From Candidatus Latescibacterota bacterium (lineage in GTDB: Bacteria > Latescibacterota > UBA2968 > UBA8231), in contig JAJEGS010000055.1 of NCBI GenBank assembly GCA_022819745.1, positions 177,595-241,594 on the forward strand: 64,000 nucleotides of DNA. The letters are read 5' to 3'. The position numbers and the translations under genes were made by a program. The notes beneath the pieces are model-generated. The model was not told where the DNA came from. It saw only the letters and a list, made by a program, of their open reading frames with translations, and did no database searches. Shown here one piece after another: positions 9,303 to 18,211 of the stretch; position 1 is the stretch's first letter, and each line of letters begins with the position of its first letter.

Positions 9303-11672
9303 TCAGTAGGCCACCGGCACGATCCGCTGTACCGTCTCGGTTTGGGAATCGCCGGCAATTTCAATCTGCACTAGATAAGTCCCCGGTCTCACGAGTACAC
9401 CTGCGTCATCGCGTCCGTTCCAAGTGAAGCGATGGCGCCGAGCGAGCCCATCGCCGCTGTCGAGGACGCGCATTTCGCGGCCAGCCAAGTCGTAGATGTG
9501 GACCCGGATGGGTCTCGGCGTCACCAGCTTGAGCGCATCGAATTCAATGGCCAACTCGTCGCCGATTCCATCGCCATTGGGCGTCAGTACGCGCGTCGAA
9601 AGGGCGACGTTGGCCAGCAAGAGGTCGTTGATCGGCAATTGCACTGAGACGGATTCGCTCGGCACGTCGGCTTTGGCATCGCCTTGGTCAACTAGCTGGC
9701 GCACGTCCGTGCCGAGGTTGCTATTGCCGAGGAAGAGATCAAAGCGCGTCTGATTTTGGTAAATGGTGCTGCTGAACGAAAGCTCGATTAATTCCGAGCG
9801 GCGAACCGTGGTCGGTAGATCGACGACAAACCCCTCGGCGATTGGGGTGAGCACGACCTCCACCGGCTCATCGCCCAACTTCAGACTGGTAAAATCAACG
9901 GGCACAGACGCGGTCATGGTCAGGCGGTCAAAGCCCTGCGAGCGCCCGCCAAAGGTCGGCAGGACGAAGTACGTAAAGTCCTTTTTGACGCCTGGCTCGA
10001 CTTGGCTGGGAAAGACCTCGGCGCGGGTTTTGAGGGCAATGGGATTCTCCATATTCAAATGCAGGGCATTGATTGACGGTGCCGCGTTGGGGTCGCCGGA
10101 AATCAGACGCAGGTCGAGTTGGGCGTAGCGGCGCGGCGAGGGCGAGTTAAAGAGTGCGCCCGAAGCCACGTACGGATCGCTCCAGACGCTCCAGTCCGAA
10201 CCGACGGAAATCGTGGTTTCGGTCGGTCCACGCAAGCTCTTGGGCGTCTTGTTCCACTTCCGCTCGGTAATCTCTTTGCCCTTTTTGTCGAAGTAGTGAA
10301 TATTCTCGACGACTTCATTGCCGGTGCGGCTGCGCAGTTCAATGCGCGTGCCGGGCGGAATCTCGGCGTCCCACTCGACCGAGGTCAGGGCCTTGGCTGC
10401 GCCGAGGTCGAGGATCGGCGAGGTTAGCTGCAATTCGGCCGGAAAGCCCTCGCCGTAGATCTGAAACTCGCTGATCAGGGCGAAGAGGCGGTAGGTGCCG
10501 TGGGTGCCGGTGCGCTCACCGCCGTGGCGGGAGGAGGGGAAATACTGCTTGATGTAGCGAATCTTCTGCAACTCGAATTGATGGTCGAAGTTGCGGATCG
10601 TCGTCTCGTTCAGCGGGCTGTCGTCAACAAAGGCGATTTCGTGGAAATTCAAGGTGCCGTCCGGGGCTATCGAGCCGTCGGAAGCGAGGAGCTGATACCA
10701 GAAGAAATTGGCGTAGCGGCTGCGAATCCGCGATGGGGCACCAGCCGGCTCGCCGATGATGCGAATCTGGTCAATCCAGTAATGGGCTCCTAAATCGAAG
10801 ATGATGCGATTGAAGATATCGAAGCCGGTCTGGGTCTGGTGGTAAGTCTGCATGCCCCAGTTGGTGACAATGTCGCCGTCCACCATGTTCTCGCCACCGG
10901 AGAGCACGGCCTGCAAGTCGGTGATGATATCAATATTGCCACCGCGCTCAACGATCCCAAGGGAGATGTTGTTGCCGATAGTAGAGACCGAAATCTCGGC
11001 TAGGCCGGCACCCTCGACGAACTTGGACAGCTCAATGCGGATGGTGCGGACTAGGCCCGAGGATTCCTTGAACTCGCGGACAGTGCCATCGACAAAGCCG
11101 CCGCCAATGTCGTCCGAGCCGGACGCACTCAAGCCCAAGGTTCGCTGGCGGGGGTCGAGGACGAGTTCGTAGCTCTCATTGAAGCCAATCCCCTTGGAGA
11201 GACTGTAGCCTAAAGTGCCTTCTACAGGCACCAAGGCGTTGGTAAAAAACTGCTCGCCGCTCGACAGCAGGATGGTGAAAAACTCAAAAGGGGGGGCGGA
11301 CTTGTCGAAAGTAATGACGATTTCGGAGGCCGTCACCAAGCGGCCCAAGTCGAGTTCGATATAGGCGTTTTCAATGCCGTCGGCCGGGTCGGGCGACCAA
11401 CTCGTCGCCGGATTTCCATCCATGATGCGGCCCGCGTCGCGGGCGTTGCTGCCGACGTTGCGGATGCCACCGCCAAAGTCCTCGGCATTGCGCACGGCAT
11501 CGATGTTTTTGCGCACGGGCACGGGCTGGATGCGGCCAGTTGCTTGTAGTTCTACGGCACCGACCGGATACTTCCACTCTTGCCAAGTGGAGCGGGAGTC
11601 AAACGAGATGCGCTCGCCAAAGGCAAAACTACCCAACACTATAACGAGGCATAGTGCGCGAGTGATTGTCAT
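9303..11672 (-). CDS. Surface protein B1: discoidin-like repeats plus C-terminal FlgD/CHU_C-type Ig domain
   Basis: 789 residues with a signal peptide (MTITRALCLVIVLGSFAFG); AAGGAA lies upstream of the ATG. The N-terminal region has a discoidin signature (IMDGNPATSWSPDP, then YIELDLGRLVTASEIVITF), followed by a second ligand-binding-like part (IIFDLGAHYWIDQIRIIG). A middle module carries DWSVWSDPY and SPSPRRYAQLDL, also found in A1, A2 and B2. The tail has VLTPNGDGIGDE, VHIYDLAGREMRVL and RPGTYLVQIEI. It is closely related to B2 (14761-17106). Probably binds glycans or another surface polymer; substrate unknown. Confidence 0.8.
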   Translation of the reverse strand: MTITRALCLVIVLGSFAFGERISFDSRSTWQEWKYPVGAVELQATGRIQPVPVRKNIDAVRNAEDFGGGIRNVGSNARDAGRIMDGNPATSWSPDPADGIENAYIELDLGRLVTASEIVITFDKSAPPFEFFTILLSSGEQFFTNALVPVEGTLGYSLSKGIGFNESYELVLDPRQRTLGLSASGSDDIGGGFVDGTVREFKESSGLVRTIRIELSKFVEGAGLAEISVSTIGNNISLGIVERGGNIDIITDLQAVLSGGENMVDGDIVTNWGMQTYHQTQTGFDIFNRIIFDLGAHYWIDQIRIIGEPAGAPSRIRSRYANFFWYQLLASDGSIAPDGTLNFHEIAFVDDSPLNETTIRNFDHQFELQKIRYIKQYFPSSRHGGERTGTHGTYRLFALISEFQIYGEGFPAELQLTSPILDLGAAKALTSVEWDAEIPPGTRIELRSRTGNEVVENIHYFDKKGKEITERKWNKTPKSLRGPTETTISVGSDWSVWSDPYVASGALFNSPSPRRYAQLDLRLISGDPNAAPSINALHLNMENPIALKTRAEVFPSQVEPGVKKDFTYFVLPTFGGRSQGFDRLTMTASVPVDFTSLKLGDEPVEVVLTPIAEGFVVDLPTTVRRSELIELSFSSTIYQNQTRFDLFLGNSNLGTDVRQLVDQGDAKADVPSESVSVQLPINDLLLANVALSTRVLTPNGDGIGDELAIEFDALKLVTPRPIRVHIYDLAGREMRVLDSGDGLARRHRFTWNGRDDAGVLVRPGTYLVQIEIAGDSQTETVQRIVPVAY

Positions 11673-11731
11673 AGCCGTGTTTCCTTAGCCTGTTCATTGA
11701 TGTGCCGTAGCGGGCTGACTGCGGGCTGCGC

Positions 11732-13531
11732 TCAGTACGCTAGTCCCACCAGTAACGATCGGTCCTCAGAGCCGGTATCTGTCTCAATGGAAAGACGCAG
11801 GATATAGAGTCCAGGCGGTACGGTGGCACCACTTTCGTCCAAGCCATCCCAAGTTACTTGCTGCGGTCCGTTGAGCGCGCCGCTTTTTTGCAAGTTGCGC
11901 ACCGGGTGGCCCGCGAGGTCGTACACAATTAGGTCGGCGGGCACCTGCGAGAGGGCGCGCAGCAAGATGTAGGACACCTGTAGCTGGTCGTTGATCCCAT
12001 CGCCGTTGGGGCTAAATACCGGCGGGTCGGCCTTCAATTCGAGGACGAGTTCTTGGCGCAACGCGCCTTGGATGGACAAGCGGTCGGCTTGAGTTGCGGG
12101 AGAGGCGTCTCCGGGCACTACGTCTTGACCGAGTTCGCCGGTCTGACTGTCGAAGACCTTGGCGAAGAAAGTGGTGCCATAGACGGTTACCATGGCCTCG
12201 AAGCGGATGCGCAAAAGCTGGCCTGATTCGGTCACTCGGTCATCGGTCAGTTGGATGGCCAGCATGCTCTCGTCCTGTACGTCTTCTTCTGTAAAGGCAA
12301 CAGGCACTCCGTCTAGCTCGACGCTATTGACCGTCGCCTTGAAGGGCGTGCGGATTTCCACTCGGTCGAATCCGTCGTTGTCTTCACCGAAAGTCGAGCG
12401 GATGTAGTAGTCGAAGGTATTGCTCTCGCCGAGGGTGACTGTCGCTGGAGTGACTTCGGCCGTCAGTTCTTCGGCTAGCGTCGGGATCGAATAGTCAAAG
12501 GAAAGCGAATCGACAAAGGCCGACTGGCGCGCATCCTCGGACGAAAACAACAGGCGGAACTGGACGTAGCGGCGGTTGCCCGGCGAGAGTAGATCGCCAA
12601 AGAAGTCCTCGTATGGTGCCGACCAAGGGCTCCACTCGTCGATGTTGTCGATGATCGCGCCCTTGTCGGACGAGGTCAGATCGTCGTACTCGTCGGCCGC
12701 CTCGGGCGAGCCGATCGGCAGAATAGGCTCTTCCTGTCGATCCTCGCCTTCAAAGATCTCGGTTTTGCGATGGTAAATTTTGGGGTCGGGCACCGAGCCC
12801 GTGCGCGTCTGCAATACCACGTTAGTCAAGGGGTCGAAGCGGGTCGGCAGGCGAATTTGGCCAAAGTTGGCCGCCTCGCCGAGGTCGATGACTTCGGAGA
12901 GATAACTGCCGGTGGGCGCGAAGCCATCGCCAAACACCTCGACCTCCTCGATGATAAACTCTTGGCCCGAGCGACTAATTAGGCGGATGAAGCGCACGAA
13001 CTGAAGGGGAATGCGAACGTCGATATCCGATTCATCCTGTTCAAGGTTGGCGCTGACTTGGTTGATGAAAGCGATCGGCAGGTCTTCACGCAGTTGCGCG
13101 GGGTCGCCGTCGTGAACAAAAAGCTCATAGGCGCGGAGGAAAATGTCGGGGTTGCCCTGAAAGCGAATGCGGTTGATCGGCAGGATCGCGCCTAAGTCGA
13201 TGAGCATGGAGGTGCCGTCGGGGCGTCGCTCGCGGGTGACGCGCCAGAAGGTCTCGGCATTGCTATCGGTGAGCAGGCCGGTCAGATCCTCGCGCGACTG
13301 CGGTGAGGAGATGTTGCCACCGCGCCGCTTCAGGGTGAGGAGCTCAACGGCATTTGTGGTCGAGTCCACCACGGCCGGGAGCAGGACAGATGCGTCGGTG
13401 GTGAGTCCGGTTAGTTCGCCAACATCGTCCCATGCAAAGCCAGAGCCTCCCGCGGTCCACACCTCCACAGCACCAGCCGCTTTAACGCCCAACAGAATGC
13501 AGGTCAACAGCCTAAATCGCCCTTTGAACAT
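11732..13531 (-). CDS. Surface protein A2: discoidin-like domain plus C-terminal FlgD/CHU_C-type Ig domain
   Basis: 599 residues with a signal peptide (MFKGRFRLLTCILLGVKAAGA). Same domain order as A1: discoidin-like part (MLIDLGAILPINRIRFQG), the SEVIDLGEAANFGQI stretch also found in A1 (SQVIDLGEAANFGPV), the WSPWSAPY ... NRRYVQFRL module, a beta-sandwich region, and a tail with VFSPNGDGINDQ and PPGLYILRL. A1 and A2 are clear paralogues. Its start is followed upstream by a strong terminator belonging to the CBM9-like gene, so it probably has its own promoter, although I could not point to one. Confidence 0.8.
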   Translation of the reverse strand: MFKGRFRLLTCILLGVKAAGAVEVWTAGGSGFAWDDVGELTGLTTDASVLLPAVVDSTTNAVELLTLKRRGGNISSPQSREDLTGLLTDSNAETFWRVTRERRPDGTSMLIDLGAILPINRIRFQGNPDIFLRAYELFVHDGDPAQLREDLPIAFINQVSANLEQDESDIDVRIPLQFVRFIRLISRSGQEFIIEEVEVFGDGFAPTGSYLSEVIDLGEAANFGQIRLPTRFDPLTNVVLQTRTGSVPDPKIYHRKTEIFEGEDRQEEPILPIGSPEAADEYDDLTSSDKGAIIDNIDEWSPWSAPYEDFFGDLLSPGNRRYVQFRLLFSSEDARQSAFVDSLSFDYSIPTLAEELTAEVTPATVTLGESNTFDYYIRSTFGEDNDGFDRVEIRTPFKATVNSVELDGVPVAFTEEDVQDESMLAIQLTDDRVTESGQLLRIRFEAMVTVYGTTFFAKVFDSQTGELGQDVVPGDASPATQADRLSIQGALRQELVLELKADPPVFSPNGDGINDQLQVSYILLRALSQVPADLIVYDLAGHPVRNLQKSGALNGPQQVTWDGLDESGATVPPGLYILRLSIETDTGSEDRSLLVGLAY

Positions 13532-13560
13532 AGCGCACGTCGCCTCTTATTCCCATAGAC

Positions 13561-13598
13561 AAAAACAAGGGGAGGGGAATCGATTCCCCTCCCCTTGC
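13561..13598 (-). terminator. Strong palindromic terminator of the CBM9-like gene
   Basis: A perfect 30-bp palindrome spans 13567-13596: half-site AAGGGGAGGGGAATC, then its exact complement. On the minus strand it is followed by GTTTTTGTC, which makes a textbook intrinsic terminator 37 bp after the CBM9-like stop codon. Confidence 0.8.
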
Positions 13599-13633
13599 GA
13601 ATGTACTGTAAGACGAAGATTGTAGAGTTTGGT

Positions 13634-14542
13634 TTAGAGTTCTTCGCCTACCAGCGACTTGATCTGCCCCCAAGAGCTTTCCTCGACCGACGTGACTTCT
13701 GCGATCTGAGTCAGGAAAACGTCGGGCATGCCGCCGCTGTTCATAAACTGCTCGGCCATGCTGTACTGGGCCTGCCACCAGAAACCGTTCTCGCAGCAGT
13801 CCTCAGCCATTGGATCGTTGCCGTTGGCGTTGAGACCTTCGTCGGCGTCGTCAATCGAGATCGACATGCCGATGGTCTGCTCGGCCGCGAGCGTCCACAC
13901 CGTGCTGGCGTCCGGGCCGCCGCTGATCGAAATCGGGTCCATCAACTCGGCGCTGAACTCGTAGTAGTACTCTTGGCCTTGGTTGACGTGACCGGCCTCG
14001 ACGAAGTCGGTGTGGGTCCACCAGAAGTTCAGGGCGTCCTGCTCGAAATTGGTCAGCGCACCGTTGTACATCTGAACGCGCGAGAACTGCTCGGAGAAGC
14101 TCAGGCACATCTGGTAGGCCGGCTGCAAGTCTTGGTCGTTGGGTGCCGAGTACGGGCCGCCGCCTTGGTTGTCGGGATCGAAGTGCACTTCGCAGTTGTC
14201 GTCGCGGAAAGTGCAGGTGGGGTTCTTATCGACGATCAGGAAGTCGTCGTGGACGTGAATCATGGCGTGAACGCGGTTGTTGGCATCGCTCCAGCCAATG
14301 ACGAGGTCGATGAACAGGTCATCGGCGTCGTCGGCACCGCCGGTCAGCGGACTCATGTCTTCAATGGTGACCTCAAAGCTGCGGTCAACCCAAGCCCAGT
14401 CGGAATTGTCGCCATCAATGGTGGGCAGGGCGTTGCTGGGGATCCCCACGGCGAAATAGAGCGGTACTTCAGCCGGCTCCTGCGCGAAGGCAGCACCAGC
14501 GACGAGCAATGTGCCTAGACTCAAAGCTAGGATTTTGCGCAT
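13634..14542 (-). CDS. Secreted CBM9-like (DOMON-type) carbohydrate-binding protein
   Basis: 302 residues. ATG at 14542 is chosen because a perfect AAGGAGG lies 8 nt upstream and a signal peptide follows (MRKILALSLGTLLVAGAAFAQ). The mature N-terminus has the family 9 signature (PTIDGDNSDWAWVDRSFEV), and the domain continues with VIGWSDANNRVHAMIHVHDD. Four cysteines in two pairs (CTFRDDNC, DCCENG) may form disulfides. The protein is strongly acidic. Unlike its neighbours it has a strong promoter, a long leader and a strong terminator, so it is probably made at high level as a free secreted or periplasmic binding protein. The ligand is not visible from sequence. Confidence 0.75.
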   Translation of the reverse strand: MRKILALSLGTLLVAGAAFAQEPAEVPLYFAVGIPSNALPTIDGDNSDWAWVDRSFEVTIEDMSPLTGGADDADDLFIDLVIGWSDANNRVHAMIHVHDDFLIVDKNPTCTFRDDNCEVHFDPDNQGGGPYSAPNDQDLQPAYQMCLSFSEQFSRVQMYNGALTNFEQDALNFWWTHTDFVEAGHVNQGQEYYYEFSAELMDPISISGGPDASTVWTLAAEQTIGMSISIDDADEGLNANGNDPMAEDCCENGFWWQAQYSMAEQFMNSGGMPDVFLTQIAEVTSVEESSWGQIKSLVGEEL

Positions 14543-14571
14543 TGTTAACCCTCCTTGAAAGGATGCGTGAA

Positions 14572-14610
14572 AAATCAAAAGAAAAGACCCGCCACAAGGC
14601 TTTTAGCGGG
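14572..14610 (-). promoter_or_regulatory. Terminator-like hairpin in the leader of the CBM9-like gene
   Basis: On the minus strand CCCGC (14606-14610 side) pairs with GCGGG (14588-14592 side) around a 13-nt loop and is followed by TCTTTTCTTTTGATTTTTC. It lies about 45 nt before the start codon and within the proposed 160-nt leader. It could be an attenuator. Further upstream in the leader there is a possible 18-codon reading frame (14689-14633) and a GCGAA/TTCGC stem with AGGAGG in its loop. All of this is pattern recognition without comparative support. Confidence 0.35.
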
Positions 14611-14708
14611 CGAAATGAAATTATGAGGTTTTTCAACAGTGTAGCGGTTGGTACTGCGAACCTCCTTTCGCCAGCGATGGTTGGGCCATTTTCTCATAAT
14701 GACCGGTA

Positions 14709-14737
14709 AATAGAATAAACATGCGCTTACTTGTCAA
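14709..14737 (-). promoter_or_regulatory. Sigma-70-like promoter for the CBM9-like gene
   Basis: The minus strand shows a perfect TTGACA (14732-14737) and TCTATT (14709-14714) with a 17-bp spacer. It lies just beyond the stop of the B2 gene and points at the CBM9-like gene, predicting a leader of about 160 nt. Confidence 0.5.
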
Positions 14738-14760
14738 GATTTTTTTCCTTGCTGAACCCC

Positions 14761-17106
14761 TTAATAAGCTACTGAAATGAGCGCTTGCACTTTCTCGTCG
14801 CCGGCATCGCCCTCGACGAGGATTTCGAGCACGTACAGGCCGGGGGCCACCCAATCACCTTGACTGTCGCGGCCGTCCCAAACGAGATCGAGTTGACCGG
14901 CGCGGCTGTCTTCGCTGCGGTCGTACACCGGGCGGCCAGTGAGGTCGTACAGGCGCAATCGCAGGGGGCGCGGCGCCAGCACATTGACCAACGCGAGTTC
15001 CAGTGTCAGTTCGTCGTTGATCCCGTCGCCGTTGGGGGTAATCACCTCGGAAGAGAGGGACATGCTGGCGAGTAACTCCTGGGAGACCGGCAAGCTGACG
15101 ATGTTGGTGTTGCTCTCGATTTGGTCGGTGGCGTCGCCCGGGTCCACGCGCTGCCGCACGCTCTCGTCTTGACGACTGTCCTGCAAAAAGACGTCGAAGC
15201 GCGTCGATTGCCGGAATACTGAGGATTGGAATTTTAGCTCAATGAGTTGGTCGGTACGGATGCGGTTGGGCAGATGGGCTAGGAAACCGCTTGCGGTGGT
15301 GTCTATCTGCGCGTCGAGTGCGTTGCCATTGTGCGCGACGCTCGTAAATTGCACCGGTGTGTCCGACTCGACGGCGAGGCGGTCGAATCCGCTGGCATTT
15401 TCGGGTCGCAAGTAGTAGGTAAACTCCGTCAGTACTCCCGGTAGGGCCTGCTGAGGAAAAATTTCGCCGAGTACGCGGCCGGCGAGCGGTTGGGTGAAAT
15501 TGATGGCCAAATGGTCGATAGAAGCGCCCACGGCCGGCGAATCCGAGGTCATGCGTACGTCGATTTCGAGGTAGCGGCGCGGCGAGGGCGAGAGAAAAGC
15601 CTCGCCTGAGAAGCTGTAAATGCGGCTCCACGCACTCCAATCGCCGCCCGCGGCGAGAGTGGTGTCAATCGGGCCTTTGAAGCTGGGAATGAGCTTGTTG
15701 TACTTCCGCTCGGTAACTTCCTTGCCGTTTTTGTCTCGGAACGTGTACGTCTCGATGACCTCATTGCCGGTACGGGTGCGAATCTCAATGCGCGTACCGG
15801 GCGGCTCGTCGCCGCTCCACTCCACGGCGTTGAGGTTCTTGCCTGCGCCCAAGTCTATCAGAGGCGAGCGGAAATCGACCTCTGACGGAAAACCCTCGCC
15901 GAAAATCTGGATCTCGTCGGTGGTCCCACCAGCTCCGCAGCCCGGGATCGTGCTGGCACCGCCCACCTCGCCGAGCCGTTGCAAGGAATAGCAACTGGTG
16001 TCCCAGTACTTCCAGAAGATGCGGACAAAGCGCGTCGGCAGCAGGTCGAAGTCGTGGTCGACTAGGCCCTTGGAGGTCTGACTGCCAGGCGAGGCACCGG
16101 AAAAGTGCTTGGTCCATAGACGGGTGCCGTCGGGCGAAAGCGAGCCGTCCGAGGTCATAAACTCGTAGAAGCGGAAGTCCCAGCGTCGGCGGTGAACGTA
16201 GTGGCGAGTGGTAATGCCGCCGCCAAACCCAGAGCGCACGACCACGCCGCCGATAATCCGCGTTTGATCAACCCAATAGACCGCCCCCAAGTCGAGGATC
16301 ATGTGGGCGAGGATATCGGTGAGGCCCCTAGAGGCCGTGCCAGCACGCCAGCGCTCGTACAAGTCGCCGTCAAAGAGCGCCCTCGCCTTACCTAAAGGCT
16401 GCAGATCGTTACTGGCGAGATTGATGTTGATATCAACGGCCCCGCCGCGTTCCAACAGCCCAAGGGCGATGTTGTCGCCGATGGTCTCGACCTCGACTTC
16501 GACGAGGCGGGCATCGGGCACTATGAGCAACGGTTCGAAACGAATGAATTGGATCGGCTCTTCGTCGATTTGCTCTATTTGGTACGTCACCCGATGGCGG
16601 CTGTTTTCCTTGATGCGTTCCTTGACGCGATAGACTAGAGAACCTTCGATAGGCGCAGCGATAAAGTCGGTTTCCGGCTCGCCGGTCGAAAGCAGGAGGT
16701 CGAAAAGTTCAAAGGGCGGAGCCTCCGCGTCGAATACCAAAGTGACGCTTTTGGCCGAGACTGCGCGGCCCAAGTCAATCTCGATGAACCACTCGTCCGG
16801 ATCGGTCTCTGGATCGGGTGCCCAGCCGGTAGCTGGATTGCCGTCAATGGCCAAACGAGCGGTGTTGAGGTTGGATCCCGCGTTGCGGATGCCACCACCG
16901 AATTCGGCCAAATCGCGTACGGCGTCGGTTCCCTTCTCAATCCGGGTTAGCTGGATCGAGCCCGATGGCGTCAACTCCACCGCGCCCAAGGGCAGATCTT
17001 CCCATTGCCGCCAGTCGCGCGCCGAGTCGTAGCGTATCTGGTCGGCTGCTAGGGGATAGCTACTGCCCAAGACCAAGATGGTGGCTAGGGCCATGCGAAA
17101 ATTCAT
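14761..17106 (-). CDS. Surface protein B2: discoidin-like repeats plus C-terminal FlgD/CHU_C-type Ig domain
   Basis: 781 residues. ATG at 17106 has AGAAGG upstream and begins a signal peptide (MNFRMALATILVLGSSYPLAA); the longer upstream frame lacks these features. Regions in order: discoidin-like (LAIDGNPATGWAPDPE, FIEIDLGRAVSAKSVTLVF), a second such region (MILDLGAVYWVDQTRIIGG), the module with DWSAWSRIY and SPSPRRYLEIDV, a beta-sandwich segment, and a tail with VITPNGDGINDE, LYDLTGRPVYDRS and APGLYVLEI. It is a clear paralogue of B1. It is the first gene of the minus-strand envelope cluster and diverges from the SUMF1-like gene at 17300. Confidence 0.8.
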   Translation of the reverse strand: MNFRMALATILVLGSSYPLAADQIRYDSARDWRQWEDLPLGAVELTPSGSIQLTRIEKGTDAVRDLAEFGGGIRNAGSNLNTARLAIDGNPATGWAPDPETDPDEWFIEIDLGRAVSAKSVTLVFDAEAPPFELFDLLLSTGEPETDFIAAPIEGSLVYRVKERIKENSRHRVTYQIEQIDEEPIQFIRFEPLLIVPDARLVEVEVETIGDNIALGLLERGGAVDININLASNDLQPLGKARALFDGDLYERWRAGTASRGLTDILAHMILDLGAVYWVDQTRIIGGVVVRSGFGGGITTRHYVHRRRWDFRFYEFMTSDGSLSPDGTRLWTKHFSGASPGSQTSKGLVDHDFDLLPTRFVRIFWKYWDTSCYSLQRLGEVGGASTIPGCGAGGTTDEIQIFGEGFPSEVDFRSPLIDLGAGKNLNAVEWSGDEPPGTRIEIRTRTGNEVIETYTFRDKNGKEVTERKYNKLIPSFKGPIDTTLAAGGDWSAWSRIYSFSGEAFLSPSPRRYLEIDVRMTSDSPAVGASIDHLAINFTQPLAGRVLGEIFPQQALPGVLTEFTYYLRPENASGFDRLAVESDTPVQFTSVAHNGNALDAQIDTTASGFLAHLPNRIRTDQLIELKFQSSVFRQSTRFDVFLQDSRQDESVRQRVDPGDATDQIESNTNIVSLPVSQELLASMSLSSEVITPNGDGINDELTLELALVNVLAPRPLRLRLYDLTGRPVYDRSEDSRAGQLDLVWDGRDSQGDWVAPGLYVLEILVEGDAGDEKVQALISVAY

Positions 17107-17299
17107 AAGTGCCTTCTTTTGTGCACGTATCGCAGAGGATGAACGTCCCAATCGCTCACTTAAAAAAATATATGTTAAAAATACCTGCGGCGCAGAGCAA
17201 GGCAAATGGACTGCCCGCAGGCCGGAGCGGAATTTCTGCTCTATTTGTATCTTACTTTACTAATAGCCGAATCAACTCCTTGCTGGAGAATGTGCCAAT
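17107..17299. promoter_or_regulatory. Divergent intergenic region
   Basis: 193 bp between two diverging transcription units. It has an AT-rich patch (17158-17185, AAAAAAATATATG type) suited to promoter opening. No -35/-10 pair is clear enough to assign to either side. GGAGAA precedes the SUMF1-like start at 17300. Confidence 0.4.
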
Positions 17300-18211
17300 A
17301 TGATTGGTCGAATTGCCCTCTGCGCGCTGATCGCCCTGCCGGTCTGTGCCCAATACGAGATAGTCGAGCGGAACGTCGTCCTGCCCACGGGTTGGGCCAC
17401 CACCATGGTTCTAGTACCGGATGGGTTTTTTCCCCGGGGCATGGAAGGCGAAGCCTTTGACGAGCAGCCCGTGCGCGAGATTTACCTCGACGCGTACCTG
17501 ATCGACAAATACGAGGTCACGGTGGCGCAATGGGGAGAGTACCAGCGCGACACGGGCGCGCTGCTCCCAGAGTGGACCCTACAGAATACGGCTGCGCGGC
17601 AAAACCATCCCATTACGCTGGTGACTTGGTACGACGCCGCGGCCTTCTGCCAGTGGGCTGGCAAGCGATTGCCCACGGAAGCCGAGTGGGAACGCGCCGC
17701 TCGCTGCGACGACGGCCGCAAGTATCCTTGGGGCGACGGCCTCGATGCCTTTCGCGCCAATTACTTCCAAAGCGGCGATCCGTTTGAGGGCGGCTTTGGG
17801 GCTATCCTCAGCACTAACCCAGTCGGCTTTTTCGATGGTTCCAACAGGGAAGGCTACCAAACGAGAGATGGGTCCAGTCCCTTTGGGGCCTACGACATGG
17901 TGGGCAATGTCTTCGAGTGGACCAACGACTGGTACCATCCGGGCTACTACGTCTTTGGCCCAGATGTCAATCCCGCGGGGCCGGACAGCACTGGGGTCAA
18001 GGCCGTGCGCGGCGGCTCGTACGCGATTGACGCCAGCCACGTGCGGCCCTCGTACCGAGCGCGAGATGCCCCGAACTTCAAAGGCCCGGACGTGGGGTTT
18101 CGCTGCGCCGCCAGCGCCAAGATGGGCACGGGTACGGTGCTGCGCCGCAAGACGTGGGGCGAGATAAAAGACTCCTCGCTACTCTGGCTCAAAGGGAGGA
18201 ACGATGAATAA
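17300..18211 (+). CDS. Exported SUMF1/FGE-sulfatase-domain protein
   Basis: 303 residues with a signal peptide (MIGRIALCALIALPVCA). The full SUMF1-type domain is visible: VPDGFFPRGMEGEAFDEQP, the IDKYEVTVAQWGEY motif, RLPTEAEWERAAR, YPWGD, GNVFEWTNDWY, VRGGSY and VGFRCA. Members include formylglycine-generating enzymes and many proteins with other oxygenase, lectin-like or structural roles. No sulfatase gene is nearby, so sulfatase activation is not supported. It overlaps the peroxidase gene by 8 bp, implying coupled expression. Confidence 0.85.
   Translation: MIGRIALCALIALPVCAQYEIVERNVVLPTGWATTMVLVPDGFFPRGMEGEAFDEQPVREIYLDAYLIDKYEVTVAQWGEYQRDTGALLPEWTLQNTAARQNHPITLVTWYDAAAFCQWAGKRLPTEAEWERAARCDDGRKYPWGDGLDAFRANYFQSGDPFEGGFGAILSTNPVGFFDGSNREGYQTRDGSSPFGAYDMVGNVFEWTNDWYHPGYYVFGPDVNPAGPDSTGVKAVRGGSYAIDASHVRPSYRARDAPNFKGPDVGFRCAASAKMGTGTVLRRKTWGEIKDSSLLWLKGRNDE

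Noticed and set aside
13595..14518. 307-residue plus-strand frame opposite the CBM9-like gene
   Set aside because: The minus-strand gene has a perfect ribosome site, signal peptide, promoter and terminator; the plus frame has none.
2691..17106. Calling the envelope cluster a type IX secretion locus because of PNGDG tails
   Set aside because: No Por/Gld/Spr components are present, and the tails alone occur in many phyla.
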